Part shown: positions 10,063-22,404 of the stretch, piece by piece
Numbering within the stretch: the stretch's first letter is position 1
Layout of the letters: each line of letters begins with the position of its first letter
NCBI RefSeq assembly: GCF_004210375.1
Contig: NC_134829.1
Location: forward strand, 53,684,107 to 53,748,106
DNA: 64,000 bases
Direction of reading: 5' to 3'
Source of the DNA: Tachypleus tridentatus
Lineage: Eukaryota; Arthropoda; Merostomata; Xiphosura; Limulidae
Made by a program: the position numbers and the translations under genes
The notes under the pieces: model-generated
What the model saw: the letters and a program-made list of their open reading frames with translations, nothing else
What the model was told of the DNA's origin: nothing
Databases searched by the model: none

Positions 10063-10522
10063 ATAACGTCTCTTTACTTTTATCTATCCTTAAAGTTGTT
10101 TGTTATCATCTGGTTCACCGTTCTGGTTCTGGCTATACGAGCAGAGGAGAAAACTATTGATGAGAAAGAAGACTTACAGGCTGAGGCAACCGGGTACGGT
10201 GGCGGATATGGCGGAGGTTACGGCGGAGGCTATGGTGGAGGTTACGGGGGAGGTATCGGCGGAATTGGTGGCATAGGTGGAATTGGTGGCATAGGTGGAA
10301 TTGGAGGTTTTGGAGGAGGCGCTAGGCTTATTTCTATTCCAATAGGTCTTACTGGTGTTGTACTTGGAGGAGGCTATGGCGGTGGACTTGGTGGTTTTGG
10401 CGGTGGACTTGGTGGTTATGGTGGTGGACTTGGTGGCTATGGTGGTGGAGGTGGTGGCTATGGTGGTCGAGGTGGTCGAGGTGGAAGATATGGGGGGACG
10501 ATATGGCTGGTGGTGGGATTAA
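10063..10522 (+). pseudogene. Glycine-rich protein gene, copy 2, no ATG
   Basis: The copy corresponds codon for codon to 4003-4446, with the same signal peptide, acidic spacer and insert. The start codon is ATA, and no in-frame ATG exists upstream in the same exon. The acceptor-like TTTGTCAG before it has become TTTGTAAG. It has five GYGG and six IGG units and one more LGG block than copy 1. An extra G in a run near 10494 shifts the last codons, replacing the WWWD end with IWLVVGLK and reading on over the donor. It could be a pseudogene, or start in an exon I cannot see; single-base run errors may explain the shift but not the ATA. Confidence 0.65.
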
Positions 10523-10810
10523 AGGTCAGTATATGATCTATGTTTCAATATAAAACAACATCAAGAACAATTTGTTATCAAGTCATAATAACAGCCATTC
10601 ATGTTAAACTTTAGTTACGTTTCACCAGAGATAAGGGTTTGTTTCCATTCCAGTTATTTACATTAACCTTTTATCAATTATGCAATGAAAATATGTTTTG
10701 TTAATATCTTTGTTTGTACACATGAAATAAATTATCTTTATTAAACATCAGTGGGAATGATGATCATTGTTGGCTCTACTTTCTATCTCTCATTAACATT
10801 TATTTTGCAG

Positions 10811-10975
10811 GACAAGTACCATCATATCCACTTCAATCATTTGAAATCTTACCGTATCAGTGAGGTGTCCCTGATGTCGAAAAACTCCTGTTAGAAATGA
10901 TAAAATTTTGTCTCCTGTAGTATATGAAAAAAACTGTAAAATTTCATCAAATAAAAACTGTTTAATTTTGATTAA
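10811..10975 (+). other. 3' UTR exon of glycine-rich copy 2
   Basis: The acceptor TATTTTGCAG and AATAAA (10949-10954) are kept. The exon start is open in the shifted frame of this copy (DKYHHIHFNHLKSYRISEVS). Confidence 0.5.
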
Positions 10976-12410
10976 ATAACCAATTAGTTTTCTTTTTAAT
11001 AACGTTGCTTCTAAACGTTATTGTAAAAACAAGAAATTAATGTACACCATTTCGCACTACTCTGTTAAAAATAAAGCACGTGATTACACGTTCTGGAAAA
11101 TGTGTCAGATGGTTCGAGATTGGACATTTGTTTGTACTGAAATACTGGTGTTCCGTTGATGAACCAATCAGGTGCAGTCTTACTTCACGAATTTATAAGT
11201 TTCAGAAGCTTTGATGATAAACTTATAAATACTATTCCATGAAATAATATTCTTTAACTACTGTTGGTATAATTTGGTTTAAAATACTAAACCAGAGATT
11301 GTTTAAATATGTTCACAATGTTATTAATATAATGCGAAATAAATTTCAATGCTATATCTCTGCTGTATAAGTATAGTTTAGAGGAAAACAGTGTAACTAT
11401 TAATGGCTGTGGCAAAGAGAACATCTTAAATAACCAAGGGTTTTTAAAATGTTAAAATAACAAACCATACTTCAGTTAGGTAGTAATGTTTATATCATCA
11501 AGCACAAAACCATTAAAATAGTTCAACAGTAATTATCCTGAAACATTACGATGAACAAGCATACAATTGACAGTTAACCCAAATATAGGATCGCAGTGTG
11601 TATGCAATATGATTGTTTAGTGGGCTGTTTACAAATGTCTTTTGTCATTTCGTTTATTTGCATTGAGAAGATACCGTGTAAATTTCACATCTGCGTTGAG
11701 TGGATCAGGTGTAAATTTAAAATCTATATTGTAAAGATAATGAAATATATGCAGTCAGTAAATTTCAAGCTGCTACGAAACAAAACTGTTTACTCAGGTT
11801 ACAACATGTAAATAATAACAAAGGGCATTTTATTTCTGTACTTTATTACACGTCTTCAAGTATAATTCCTACTAATAACTTTAACCACAAAAACAATACA
11901 GAAATGGCTGCATATCGTTACACTGGTTCAAAATTTCTTGATCTATTGTACGTAAAAGTTTTCATTTTTGTCTTTGCCACAATGAGTGCACAGAGGTTAT
12001 GGTTTCATTCCTTTGTGTGTGTTTGTCGGAGGTTACATTTTTATTTCTCTGTTTATCACCAAGATTTCTCCAAAACGGCTGAATGAATTTGGACGAAAAT
12101 TGTTATACATATGGACATTGATATATGTCACAAGTTATTAGGTTTTGGAGATTCAAAGTGACAGAAAAGTTACGAAAATTCAAAAATCTCCATGTGTTAA
12201 CGTTGATTTTTCACACAGTATTTGCTATACATTGGCGGTCGAAATCATTCGAATGCTGATAAAACATTATTTCTATTGTCCTGTAAAAACGGCGCGTGTT
12301 AATCGAAAATGACGGATATTCGGACACGTTTCTATGTTTTTGTTTTGAGGGCCACAACTGATCAATACTGCGTGGCAGAAGTATGCATTCCACTGATATG
12401 TTTTTCTTCT

Positions 12411-12575
12411 GTGAAGGCGTTATAAAGTGACAATCAATCCTATTTGTCACTGTTAAAAGAGTAGCTTAAGAGTTGGCCGTGGGCAGTAATGACTAGCTGC
12501 CCTTCCCTTGTCTCACACTGCGAAATTGGATTCGGATAACGCAGATAAACCTCATATAGGTTTGCGCGAAATTCG
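12411..12575 (+). mobile_element. SINE fragment without tRNA head (unit 3)
   Basis: Same insertion as at 1251 and 6333. Confidence 0.8.
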
Positions 12576-12817
12576 AACACAACGAACGACATTGGTTTTC
12601 AATGTCAAATAAAATCCATCTATTGGTCGAATTTTGCGTCCGATTTATAGCATTAGGCTTAGAAAGAAATTTATTCCTAAAGGAAAATTCAATAAAGAAC
12701 AAAATATATAAAACAATAAATTTTATTTGACCGCCACATTGATCAGTAATCATAAAATTGTCGAAAAGTACAAAGTAATAATTCACTTTGTGTGAGAGAA
12801 AAATGGTTTAAACTTAC

Positions 12818-12920
12818 CTTTTAAGGCTTGTTTGTATAAATATATTTGTTTCTTTATTTCGAACATTCGCGAAATACAGATAAAGGTTGATCCCACCAAA
12901 CGGCATTATATTATAACAGT
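12818..12920 (-). other. Exon-like tract on the minus strand (unit 3)
   Basis: Identical in splice-like sites, length and frame to unit 2. Confidence 0.2.
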
Positions 12921-13106
12921 CTGTCAAGAGAGATGGCAGCTTATCAACGGTACACGCCGCCAACAATGGAACCTCTCTAATGGAATAATGAGATTTCACT
13001 GTCACTCTTATAATGCACTGGCAGTTTTCCAGGGCGGAGAAGAATCTGTAGTAACGGATCACAAAATATGGAATCTGGGATTTACAGTTTGCCGCGATAA
13101 TCATTA

Positions 13107-13216
13107 GGCCATGTCCGACACAAGAAAATAAACGCTAAAATCAGGGATTCCATTCTACTTGGTGGACTTGACACATAGCCCGATGTGGTTTTGCTACAAG
13201 AAAACACACACAAAAG
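13107..13216 (+). mobile_element. Second SINE family, 3' part (unit 3)
   Basis: Matches 7028-7135. Confidence 0.55.
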
Positions 13217-13318
13217 AAAATGAAAAAAGTGAAAAAGGATATTGTAACTTCGATCACCAGAGGGAGCTTGAAAAGAAAACGATTACGACATTTAACATTT
13301 CTGGTACTCATAATGTCT

Positions 13319-13445
13319 TCCAGTGGCACAACGTTATGTTTGTGTAGTTGAAACGCTAAAATCCAGGTTTCAATACCCGTGGAGTGCAGAGAACACTTTG
13401 TCCACTGTGTAGTTTTCTGTTTAATTTCAAATAAATAAGCAAACG
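13319..13445 (+). mobile_element. Third SINE family (unit 3)
   Basis: Matches 7240-7366. A 117-codon minus-strand frame (13141-13494) runs through this and the previous SINE and is judged accidental. Confidence 0.6.
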
Positions 13446-13578
13446 AATTGCTCACACTTATAAAACCTTTCAAAATTCCTGTTTTTGTACACACAGGTTG
13501 GATGTACCAGCATGTACAGGTTTTGGAGTATTAATGCAATTAAGATTAATTATCTATTTTTTTGTGTGTTTTTTTGTA

Positions 13579-13829
13579 ATTTCGCGCAAAGCTACACGAG
13601 GGCTCTCTGCGCTAGTCGTCCTTAATTTAACAGTGTAAAACTACAGTGAAGTCAGCTAGTCATCACCACCCACCACTAATTCTTGGGTTATTCTTTTACC
13701 ATCGAATAGTGGGATTGAGCGTTACATTATAATTCCCACACGACTGAAAGCACGAGCATATTTAACGCGACGAAAATTCGAACTCGCGATTACAAGTGAA
13801 GTGACCTAACCACCTGGTGATATCGGCCA
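13579..13829 (-). mobile_element. Main-family SINE, minus strand (unit 3)
   Basis: Same insertion as at 7499. Confidence 0.85.
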
Positions 13830-14360
13830 TAAAGAGACATACAAAGGAAATATTACACACTATAATTACACAACGTTACAGTGTACGACTAGAGAGACAA
13901 AAGATTGTGTAGTGGGCAAAGCGTTGTGTGCAACATACGTAAAATATGTAGAAAAAGGTAAGCACAGAGCTACACAATGGTGTGCTATGCTCACCGTGGA
14001 TATCGAAACTCGATTGTTAAAATTGTAAGACATTTTTTAGTTTTACAGTTGAGTTACTAGAACCAAAACAAACAGATATGACCTTATCTACCACTTGTTT
14101 GTTTACTTTATTGAAGGACAAAACTTTACAGTAGGTCATCCTTACTCTGTTCACCGTGGGAAATTGAATTTCGAATTTTAGCTTTGTAGGCCTGTTAATT
14201 TATAGTTAACCCACGAGGGTAAGTAAATAAAATTACACATTAATGAAGAAATCTTAGGTTATCTTTGTAATTTGGCGTAATATCGAACTGTGGCTATTAA
14301 ATGAACAGTCGTAAACACGAAATAACAAATATGTACTTATGTTACTTGTATAGATACTAA

Positions 14361-14492
14361 AGAAGCTACACGTTTTACTTCTACAGATATTCCAGAAGCT
14401 ACATGTTTTACTTCTACAAATATTCCAGAAGCTACACGGTTTACTTATGTAGATATTACAGAACCTACACGTTGCTAAAATGTCTATATTTC
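14361..14492. repeat. 33-bp minisatellite, four monomers (unit 3)
   Basis: One more monomer than units 1 and 2; the extra one is the second of two with TTTACTTCTACA. Confidence 0.7.
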
Positions 14493-14805
14493 TAAATCGA
14501 CTACCAATATATGTATATATATTTTTTACCATCGTGCAGAAGAGAAATAAATATTTTAAAAGAATTTTTTTGATTGGTCAATAAAGCTGTACTCTATGGA
14601 CACTTGTTTTAAAAGGTGACTGAAAGAGGTTTTAAACTTGTAACAGCAGTTATTGTTCACCAGAGACTTCCAACCAGAGTGAAGAGTCATTATCGGTCAC
14701 CAATTCATTGATAAAGAATGTAAGACAGAAAGAAGAAAATTATACTTTCTTTTGGTAACCGCAAGAAGTTCAATAAACACCATGTCAGTTTCCATTCAGG
14801 TGAGG

Positions 14806-15079
14806 TCCGGCATGGTCAGTTAATTAGCGTGATCGAATCGTAATCTCAAAGTCGCGAGTTCGAATTCCCGTCCACCAAACATGCTTGCCCTATCAGCTAT
14901 AGTGAGCCTTATAATGTGACGGTAAATCCCACTATACGTTGGTAAAGTAGTAGCCTGAAATTTTAAAGTGAGTGGTAAAGACTAGTTGCCATCCCTCTGG
15001 TCTTACACCACTAAATTAGGAACAAGTAGCGAAGATAGCACTCGTGTAGTTTTGCGCGAAATTTAAAAACGAACAAACC
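14806..15079 (+). mobile_element. Full-length SINE (unit 3)
   Basis: Same insertion as at 2757 and 8695. Confidence 0.85.
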
Positions 15080-15558
15080 ATTCCGTAGAATTTATTTAGA
15101 CGTAAAAAACTAATTACCTTATTCCTTCGAAGTATATGCTCTTCGATAGTAGTGTAAAAAAGACACTTCGTAATCAGGAATCAGAATAGAAGTTTCTCAT
15201 ACTCCTAGAAATGAATGTTGTAGTTAATTATTAATAAGACCTGTTATGAGAATATTATTTACTTTTGAGACACGTTCTTTGTTAAGTTTGCTACAATAAC
15301 AATAGTATTTACTTAGAATGTCAGCAGAACGAAGAAGAAATCGTGAGCACTACATACAATTTTGTTTTCTGGAAAGATACGTTTGTCTGGAAACTGAATT
15401 AATTTTCTTGTAGTAATACTAGTTTTTACCTACTCATGCGGAACTTATAAATATATATATTTATTTGTTTTTGTATAAGTGTAATAAAGCTAGTTTATAA
15501 ATATATTTGTTAGAATGTTCATTGGCCTATTAATACACCCGTTTTGTTTTGTTTTTAG

Positions 15559-15829
15559 CTCCTGCCAAAAGTGTGACGTTTTAGCGATAAAAGGTTTCGA
15601 AAACTACTTGGAAGGTGTGGCCTTCAGCCACAACAAGAAAATAGTAAAAATCTCTTCACGATGACACGTGGTGTTAATAAACCAATTGAAGAGCTCTATT
15701 TGAGAAAATATTATGACAACTTTACGCATCGTTTGTTGACTCTGACTATAAATATGACAATGAGCACAACTAGAAGCCACATCACTCACAAGTTTCGTTT
15801 AGAAACCACCAAAGATGTTTCAGAAAAAG
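15559..15829 (+). pseudogene. Exon-like tract, shifted copy (unit 3)
   Basis: It lacks the TAA seen in unit 2, but an A run near 15646 is one base shorter than in unit 1, which shifts the frame. Acceptor and donor are kept. Confidence 0.4.
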
Positions 15830-15994
15830 GTAAGACATTAATGATATTTGATATAAAACAATATAAATGAAAAGTTACAGAAACAAAGTAGAAATATTTA
15901 AAATAAACTAAAGTTATATGTTTAGGTGAAACTATGTCTGGCTGTTTCTCTTCATACTTGCATTTTAGTTTAATTACAAATCCAGTTCAAAGTA

Positions 15995-16207
15995 TTAATC
16001 TTCAAGTTAACCAAATGGTACCACAAGACTTAATCAACAATACAATTTGGTTTTACAATATGGTTTAATTTATTAATCTTCAAGTTAACCAAATGGTACC
16101 ACAAGACTTAATCAACAATACAATTTGATTTTACAATATGGTTTAATTTATTTTTTATCAAATGGACCACATGGTAACATAAGACTTGATCAACATCACG
16201 TTTTTTG
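15995..16207. repeat. 78-bp tandem repeat, three monomers (unit 3)
   Basis: TTAATCTTCAAGTTAACC occurs at 15995 and 16073; a third, diverged monomer follows up to the coding exon. Confidence 0.75.
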
Positions 16208-16244
16208 TAGTTTTTTTCCTTCCGCTGTGTTTGTAAGAAGAGCT

Positions 16245-16702
16245 ATAACGTCTCTTTACTTTTATCTATCCTTAAAGTTGTTTGTTATCATCTGGTTCAC
16301 CGTTCTGGTTCTGGCTATACGAGCAGAGGAGAAAACTATTGATGAGAAAGAAGACTTACAGGCTGAGGCAACCGGGTACGGTGGCGGATATGGCGGAGGT
16401 TACGGTGGCGGATATGGCGGAGGTTACGGCGGAGGCTATGGTGGAGGTTACGGGGGGAGGTATCGGCGGAATTGGTGGCATAGGTGGAATTGGAGGTTTT
16501 GGAGGAGGCGCTAGGCTTATTTCTATTCCAATAGGTCTTACTGGTGTTGTACTTGGAGGAGGCTATGGCGGTGGACTTGGTGGTTTTGGCGGTGGACTTG
16601 GTGGTTATGGTGGTGGACTTGGTGGCTATGGTGGTGGAGGTGGTGGCTATGGTGGTCGAGGTGGAAGATATGGGGGGACGATATGGCTGGTGGTGGGATT
16701 AA
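16245..16702 (+). pseudogene. Glycine-rich protein gene, copy 3, no ATG
   Basis: ATA stands in place of the ATG, as in copy 2. It has seven GYGG and four IGG units. Two G runs (near 16455 and 16674) are one base longer than in copy 1. The first breaks the frame between the GYGG and IGG parts; the second alters the C-terminus. The flanks and 3' exon are otherwise intact. Run-length errors in the assembly are a fair alternative for the shifts. Confidence 0.6.
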
Positions 16703-16990
16703 AGGTCAGTATATGATCTATGTTTCAATATAAAACAACATCAAGAACAATTTGTTATCAAGTCATAATAACAGCCATTCATGTTAAACTTTAGTTACGT
16801 TTCACCAGAGATAAGGGTTTGTTTCCATTCCAGTTATTTACATTAACCTTTTATCAATTATGCAATGAAAATATGTTTTGTTAACATCTTTGTTTGTACA
16901 CATGAAATAAATTATCTTTATTAAACATCAGTGGGAATGATGATCATTGTTGGCTCTACTTTCTATCTCTCATTAACATTTATTTTGCAG

Positions 16991-17155
16991 GACAAGTACC
17001 ATCATATCCACTTCAATCATTTGAAATCTTACCGTATCAGTGAGGTGTCCCTGATGTCGAAAACTCCTGTTAGAAATGATAAAATTTTGTCTCCTGTAGT
17101 ATATGAAAAAAACTGTAAAATTTCATCAAATAAAAACTGTTTAATTTTGATTAAA
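16991..17155 (+). other. 3' UTR exon of glycine-rich copy 3
   Basis: Acceptor TATTTTGCAG and AATAAA (17129-17134). Here an A run is one base shorter than in copies 1 and 2, so a frame stays open through the whole exon to TAA at 17156. Confidence 0.5.
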
Positions 17156-18589
17156 TAACCAATTAGTTTTCTTTTTAATAACGTTGCTTCTAAACGTTAT
17201 TGTAAAAACAAGAAATTAATGTACACCATTTCGCACTACTCTGTTAAAAATAAAGCACGTGATTACACGTTCTGGAAAATGTGTCAGATGGTTCGAGATT
17301 GGACATTTGTTTGTACTGAAATACTGGTGTTCCGTTGATGAACCAATCAGGTGCAGTCTTACTTCACGAATTTATAAGTTTCAGAAGCTTTGATGATAAA
17401 CTTATAAATACTATTCCATGAAATAATATTCTTTAACTACTGTTGGTATAATTTGGTTTAAAATACTAAACCAGAGATTGTTTAAATATGTTCACAATGT
17501 TATTAATATAATGCGAAATAAATTTCAATGCTATATCTCTGCTGTATAAGTATAGTTTAGAGGAAAACAGTGTAACTATTAATGGTTGTGGCAAAGAGAA
17601 CATCTTAAATAACCAAGGGTTTTTAAAATGTTAAAATAACAAACCATACTTCAGTTAGGTAGTAATGTTTATATCATCAAGCACAAAACCATTAAAATAG
17701 TTCAACAGTAATTATCCTGAAACATTACGATGAACAAGCATACAATTGACAGTTAACCCAAATATAGGATCGCAGTGTGTATGCAATATGATTGTTTAGT
17801 GGGCTGTTTACAAATGTCTTTTGTCATTTCGTTTATTTGCATTGAGAAGATACCGTGTAAATTTCACATCTGCGTTGAGTGGATCAGGTGTAAATTTAAA
17901 ATCTATATTGTAAAGATAATGAAATATATGCAGTCAGTAAATTTCAAGCTGCTACGAAACAAAACTGTTTACTCAGGTTACAACATGTAAATAATAACAA
18001 AGGGCATTTTATTTCTGTACTTTATTACACGTCTTCAAGTATAATTCCTACTAATAACTTTAACCACAAAACAATACAGAAATGGCTGCATATCGTTACA
18101 CTGGTTCAAAATTTCTTGATCTATTGTACGTAAAAGTTTTCATTTTTGTCTTTGCCACAATGAGTGCACAGAGGTTATGGTTTCATTCCTTTGTGTGTGT
18201 TTGTCGGAGGTTACATTTTTATTTCTCTGTTTATCACCAAGATTTCTCCAAAACGGCTGAATGAATTTGGACGAAAATTGTTATACATATGGACATTGAT
18301 ATATGTCACAAGTTATTAGGTTTTGGAGATTCAAAGTGACAGAAAAGTTACGAAAATTCAAAAATCTCCATGTGTTAACGTTGATTTTTCACACAGTATT
18401 TGCTATACATTGGCGGTCGAAATCATTCGAATGCTGATAAAACATTATTTCTATTGTCCTGTAAAAACGGCGCGTGTTAATCGAAAATGACGGATATTCG
18501 GACACGTTTCTATGTTTTTGTTTTTGAGGGCCACAACTGATCAATACTGCGTGGCAGAAGTATGCATTCCACTGATATGTTTTTCTTCT

Positions 18590-18755
18590 GTGAAGGCGTT
18601 ATAAAGTGACAATCAATCCTATTTGTCACTGTTAAAGAGTAGCTTAAGAGTTGGCCGTGGGCAGTAATGACTAACTGCCCTTCCCCTTGTCTCACACTGC
18701 GAAATTGGATTCGGATAACGCAGATAAACCTCATATAGGTTTGCGCGAAATTCGA
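18590..18755 (+). mobile_element. SINE fragment without tRNA head (unit 4)
   Basis: Same insertion as in units 1-3. Confidence 0.8.
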
Positions 18756-18996
18756 ACACAACGAACGACATTGGTTTTCAATGTCAAATAAAATCCATCT
18801 ATTGGTCGAATTTTGCGTCCGATTTATAGCATTAGGCTTAGAAAGAAATTTATTCCTAAAGGAAAATTCAATAAAGAACAAAATATATAAAACAATAAAT
18901 TTTATTTGACCGCCACATTGATCAGTAATCATAAAATTGTCGAAAAGTACAAAGTAATAATTCACTTTGTGTGAGAGAAAAATGGTTTAAACTTAC

Positions 18997-19098
18997 CTTT
19001 TAAGGCTTGTTTGTATAAATATATTTGTTTCTTTATTTCGAACATTCGCGAAATACAGATAAAGGTTGATCCACCAAACGGCATTATATTATAACAGT
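18997..19098 (-). other. Exon-like tract on the minus strand (unit 4)
   Basis: Splice-like sites are kept; one C is missing, so the frame is shifted. Confidence 0.18.
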
Positions 19099-19282
19099 CT
19101 GTCAAGAGATGGCAGCTTATCAACGGTACACGCCGCCAACAATGGAACCTCTCTAATCGAATAATGAGATTTCACTGTCACTCTTATAATGCACTGGCAG
19201 TTTTCCAGGGCGGAGAAGAATCTGTAGTAACGGATCACAAAATATGGAATCTGGGATTTACAGTTTGCCGCGATAATCATTA

Positions 19283-19392
19283 GGCCATGTCCGACACAAG
19301 AAAATAAACGCTAAAATCAGGGATTCCATTCTACTTGGTGGACTTGACACATAGCCCGATGTGGTTTTGCTACAAGAAAACACACACAAAAG
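19283..19392 (+). mobile_element. Second SINE family, 3' part (unit 4)
   Basis: Matches 7028-7135. Confidence 0.55.
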
Positions 19393-19495
19393 AAAATGAA
19401 AAAAGTGAAAAAGGATATTGTAACTTCGATCACCAGAGGGAGCTTGAAAAGAAAACGATTACGACATTTAACATTTCTGGTACTCATAATGTCTT

Positions 19496-19622
19496 CCAGT
19501 GGCACAACGTTATGTTTGTGTAGTTGAAACGCTAAAATCCAGGTTTCAATACCCGTGGAGTGCAGAGAACACTTTGTCCACTGTGTAGTTTTCTGTTTAA
19601 TTTCAAATAAATAAGCAAACGA
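19496..19622 (+). mobile_element. Third SINE family (unit 4)
   Basis: Matches 7240-7366. Confidence 0.6.
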
Positions 19623-19756
19623 ATTGCTCACACTTATAAAACCTTTCAAAATTCCTGTTTTTGTACACACAGGTTGGATGTACCAGCATGTACAGGTTTT
19701 GGAGTATTAATGCAATTAAGATTAATTATCTATTTTTGTGTGTTGTTTTTTTGTAA

Positions 19757-20002
19757 TTTCGCGCAAAGCTACACGATCTCTGCGCTAGTCGTCCTTAATT
19801 TAACAGTGTAAAACTACAGTGAAGTCAGCTAGTCATCACCACCCACCACTAATTCTTGGGTTATTCTTTTACCATCGAATAGTGGGATTGAGCGTTACAT
19901 TATAATTCCCACACGACTGAAAGCACGAGCATATTTAACGCGACGAAAATTCGAACTCGCGATTACAAGTGAAGTGACCTAACCACCTGGTGATATCGGC
20001 CA
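19757..20002 (-). mobile_element. Main-family SINE, minus strand (unit 4)
   Basis: Same insertion as at 7499 and 13579, with a short deletion near its 3' end. Confidence 0.85.
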
Positions 20003-20532
20003 TAAAGAGACATACAAAGGAAATATTACACACACTATAATTACACAACGTTACAGTGTACGACTAGAGAGACAAAAGATTGTGTAGTGGGCAAAGCGTT
20101 GTGTGCAACATACGTAAAAAATATAGAAAAAAGGTAAGCACAGAGCTACACAATGGTGTGCTATGCTCACCGTGGATATCGAAACTCGATTGTTAAAATT
20201 GTAAGACATTTTTAGTTTTACAGTTGAGTTACTAGAACCAAAAAAACAGATGAACCTTATCTACCACTTGTTTGTTTTACTTTATTGAAGGACAAAACTT
20301 TACAGTAGGTCATCCTTACTCTGTTCACCGTGGGAATTGAATTTCGAATTTTAGCTTTGTAGGCCTGTTAATTTATAGTTAACCCACGGGGTAAGTAAAT
20401 AAAATTACACATTAATGAAGAAATCTTAGGTTATCTTTGTAATTTGGCGTAATATCGAACTGTGGCTATTAAATGAACAGTCGTAAACACGAAATAACAA
20501 ATATGTACTTATGTTACTTGTATAGATACTAA

Positions 20533-20663
20533 AGAAGCTACACGTTTTACTTCTACAGATATTCAGAAGCTACATGTTTTACTTCTACAAATATTCCAGA
20601 AGCTACACGGTTTACTTATGTAGATATTACAGAACCTACACGTTGCTAAAATGTCTATATTTC
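20533..20663. repeat. 33-bp minisatellite, four monomers (unit 4)
   Basis: As in unit 3, with one base missing from the first monomer. Confidence 0.65.
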
Positions 20664-20966
20664 TAAATCGACTACCAATATATGTATATATATTTTTACC
20701 ATCGTGCAGAAGAAATAAATATTTTAAAGAATTTTTTGATTGGTCAATAAAGCTGTACTCTATGGACACTTGTTTTAAAAGGTGACTGAAAGAGGTTTTA
20801 AACTTGTAACAGCAGTTATTGTTCACCAGAGACTTCCAACCAGAGTGAAGAGTCATTATCGGTCACCAATTCATTGATAAAGAATGTAAGACAGAAAGAA
20901 GAAAATTATACTTTCTTTTTTGGTAACCGCAAGTTCAATAACCATGTCAGTTTCCATTCAGGTGAG

Positions 20967-21240
20967 GTCCGGCATGGTCAGTTAATTAGCGTGATCGAAT
21001 CGTAATCTCAAAGTCGCGAGTTCGAATTCCCGTCCACCAAACATGCTTGCCCTATCAGCTATAGTGAGCCTTATAATGTGACGGTAAATCCCACTATACG
21101 TTGGTAAAGTAGTAGCCTGAAATTTTAAAGTGAGTGGTAAAGACTAGTTGCCATCCCTCTGGTCTTACACCACTAAATTAGGAACAAGTAGCGAAGATAG
21201 CACTCGTGTGGTTTTGCGCGAAATTTAAAAAGAACAAACC
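20967..21240 (+). mobile_element. Full-length SINE (unit 4)
   Basis: Same insertion as in units 1-3. Confidence 0.85.
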
Positions 21241-21722
21241 ATTCCGTAGAATTTATTTAGACGTAAAACTAATTACCTTATTCCTTCGAAGTATATGCTC
21301 TTCGATAGTAATTAAAAAAGACACTTTGTAATCAGGAATCAGAATAGAAGTTTCTCATACTCCTAGAAATGAATGTTGTAGTTAATTATTAATAAGACCT
21401 GTTATGAGAATATTATTTACTTTTGAGACACGTTCTTTGTTAAGTTTGCTACAATAACAATAGCAGTATTTACTTAGAATGTCAGCAGAACGAAGAAGAA
21501 ATCGTGAGCACTACATACAATTTTTGTTTTTCTGGAAAGATACGTTTGTCTGGAAACTGAATTAATTTTCTTGTAGTAATACTAGTTTTTACCTACTCAT
21601 GCGGAACTTATAAATATATATATTTATTTGTTTTTGTATAAGTGTAATAAAGCTAGTTTATAAATATATTTGTTAGAATGTTCATTGGCCTATTAATACA
21701 CCCTGTTTTGTTTGTTTTTTAG

Positions 21723-21991
21723 CTCCTGCCAAAGATGTGACGTTTTAGCGATAAAAGGTTTCGAAAACTGCTTGGAAGGTGTGGCTTCAGCCACAACAAG
21801 AAAATAGTAAAAATCTCTTCACGATGACACGTGGTGTTAATAAACCAATTGAAGAGCTCTATTTGAGAAAATATTATGACAACTTTACGCATCGTTTGTT
21901 GACTCTGACTATAAATATGACAATGAGCACAACTAGAAGCCACATCACTCACAAGTTTCGTTTAGAAACCACCAAGATGTTTCAGAAAAAG
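21723..21991 (+). pseudogene. Exon-like tract, copy with indels (unit 4)
   Basis: Both splice-like sites remain; several one-base losses break the frame. It lies in the poor-consensus zone before the gap. Confidence 0.35.
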
Positions 21992-22158
21992 GTAAGACAT
22001 TAATGATATTTGATATAAAACAATATAAATGAAAAGTTACAGAAACAAAGTAGAAATATTTAAAATAAACTAAAGTTATATGTTTAGGTGAAACTATGTC
22101 TGCTGTTTCTCTTCATACTTTGCATTTTTAGTTTAATTTACAAATCCAGTTCAAAGTA

Positions 22159-22368
22159 TTAATCTTCAAGTTAACCAAATGGTACCACAAGACTTAATCA
22201 ACAATACAATTTGGTTTACAATATGGTTTAATTTATTAATCTTCAAGTTAACCAAATGGTACCACAAGACTTAATCAACAATACAATTTGATTTACAATA
22301 TGGTTTAATTTATTTTTATCAAATGGACCACATGGTAACATAAGACTTGATCAACATCACGTTTTTGT
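22159..22368. repeat. 78-bp tandem repeat, three monomers (unit 4)
   Basis: TTAATCTTCAAGTTAACC at 22159 and 22236, then the diverged third monomer. Confidence 0.7.
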
Positions 22369-22404
22369 AGTTTTTTTCCTTCCGCTGTGTTTGTAAGAAG
22401 AGCT

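Larger units (their letters stand above)
5612..11686 (+). repeat. Unit 2 of the 6 kb array
   Basis: The unit is 6.1 kb and very close to unit 3. Unlike unit 1 it holds the extra segment of about 0.9 kb (about 6889-7780), which carries three more SINE pieces. Its stretches 5680-6330, 7750-8285 and 8970-9450 hold no gene I can support. Its glycine-rich gene has lost the ATG. Confidence 0.9.
11687..17865 (+). repeat. Unit 3 of the 6 kb array
   Basis: The unit is 6.2 kb and almost identical to unit 2. It is longer mainly through one extra 33-bp monomer and one extra 78-bp monomer. No further gene is seen in 11750-12410, 13860-14360 or 15080-15558. Confidence 0.9.

Noticed and set aside
13141-13494. 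117-codon minus-strand frame repeated in units 3 and 4
   Set aside because: It runs through two SINE fragments and spacer, and is broken in unit 2.
16931-17158. 75-codon frame around the 3' exon of copy 3 as a separate gene
   Set aside because: It crosses the acceptor of the 3' UTR exon and starts in the intron; better explained as the open reading of that exon.
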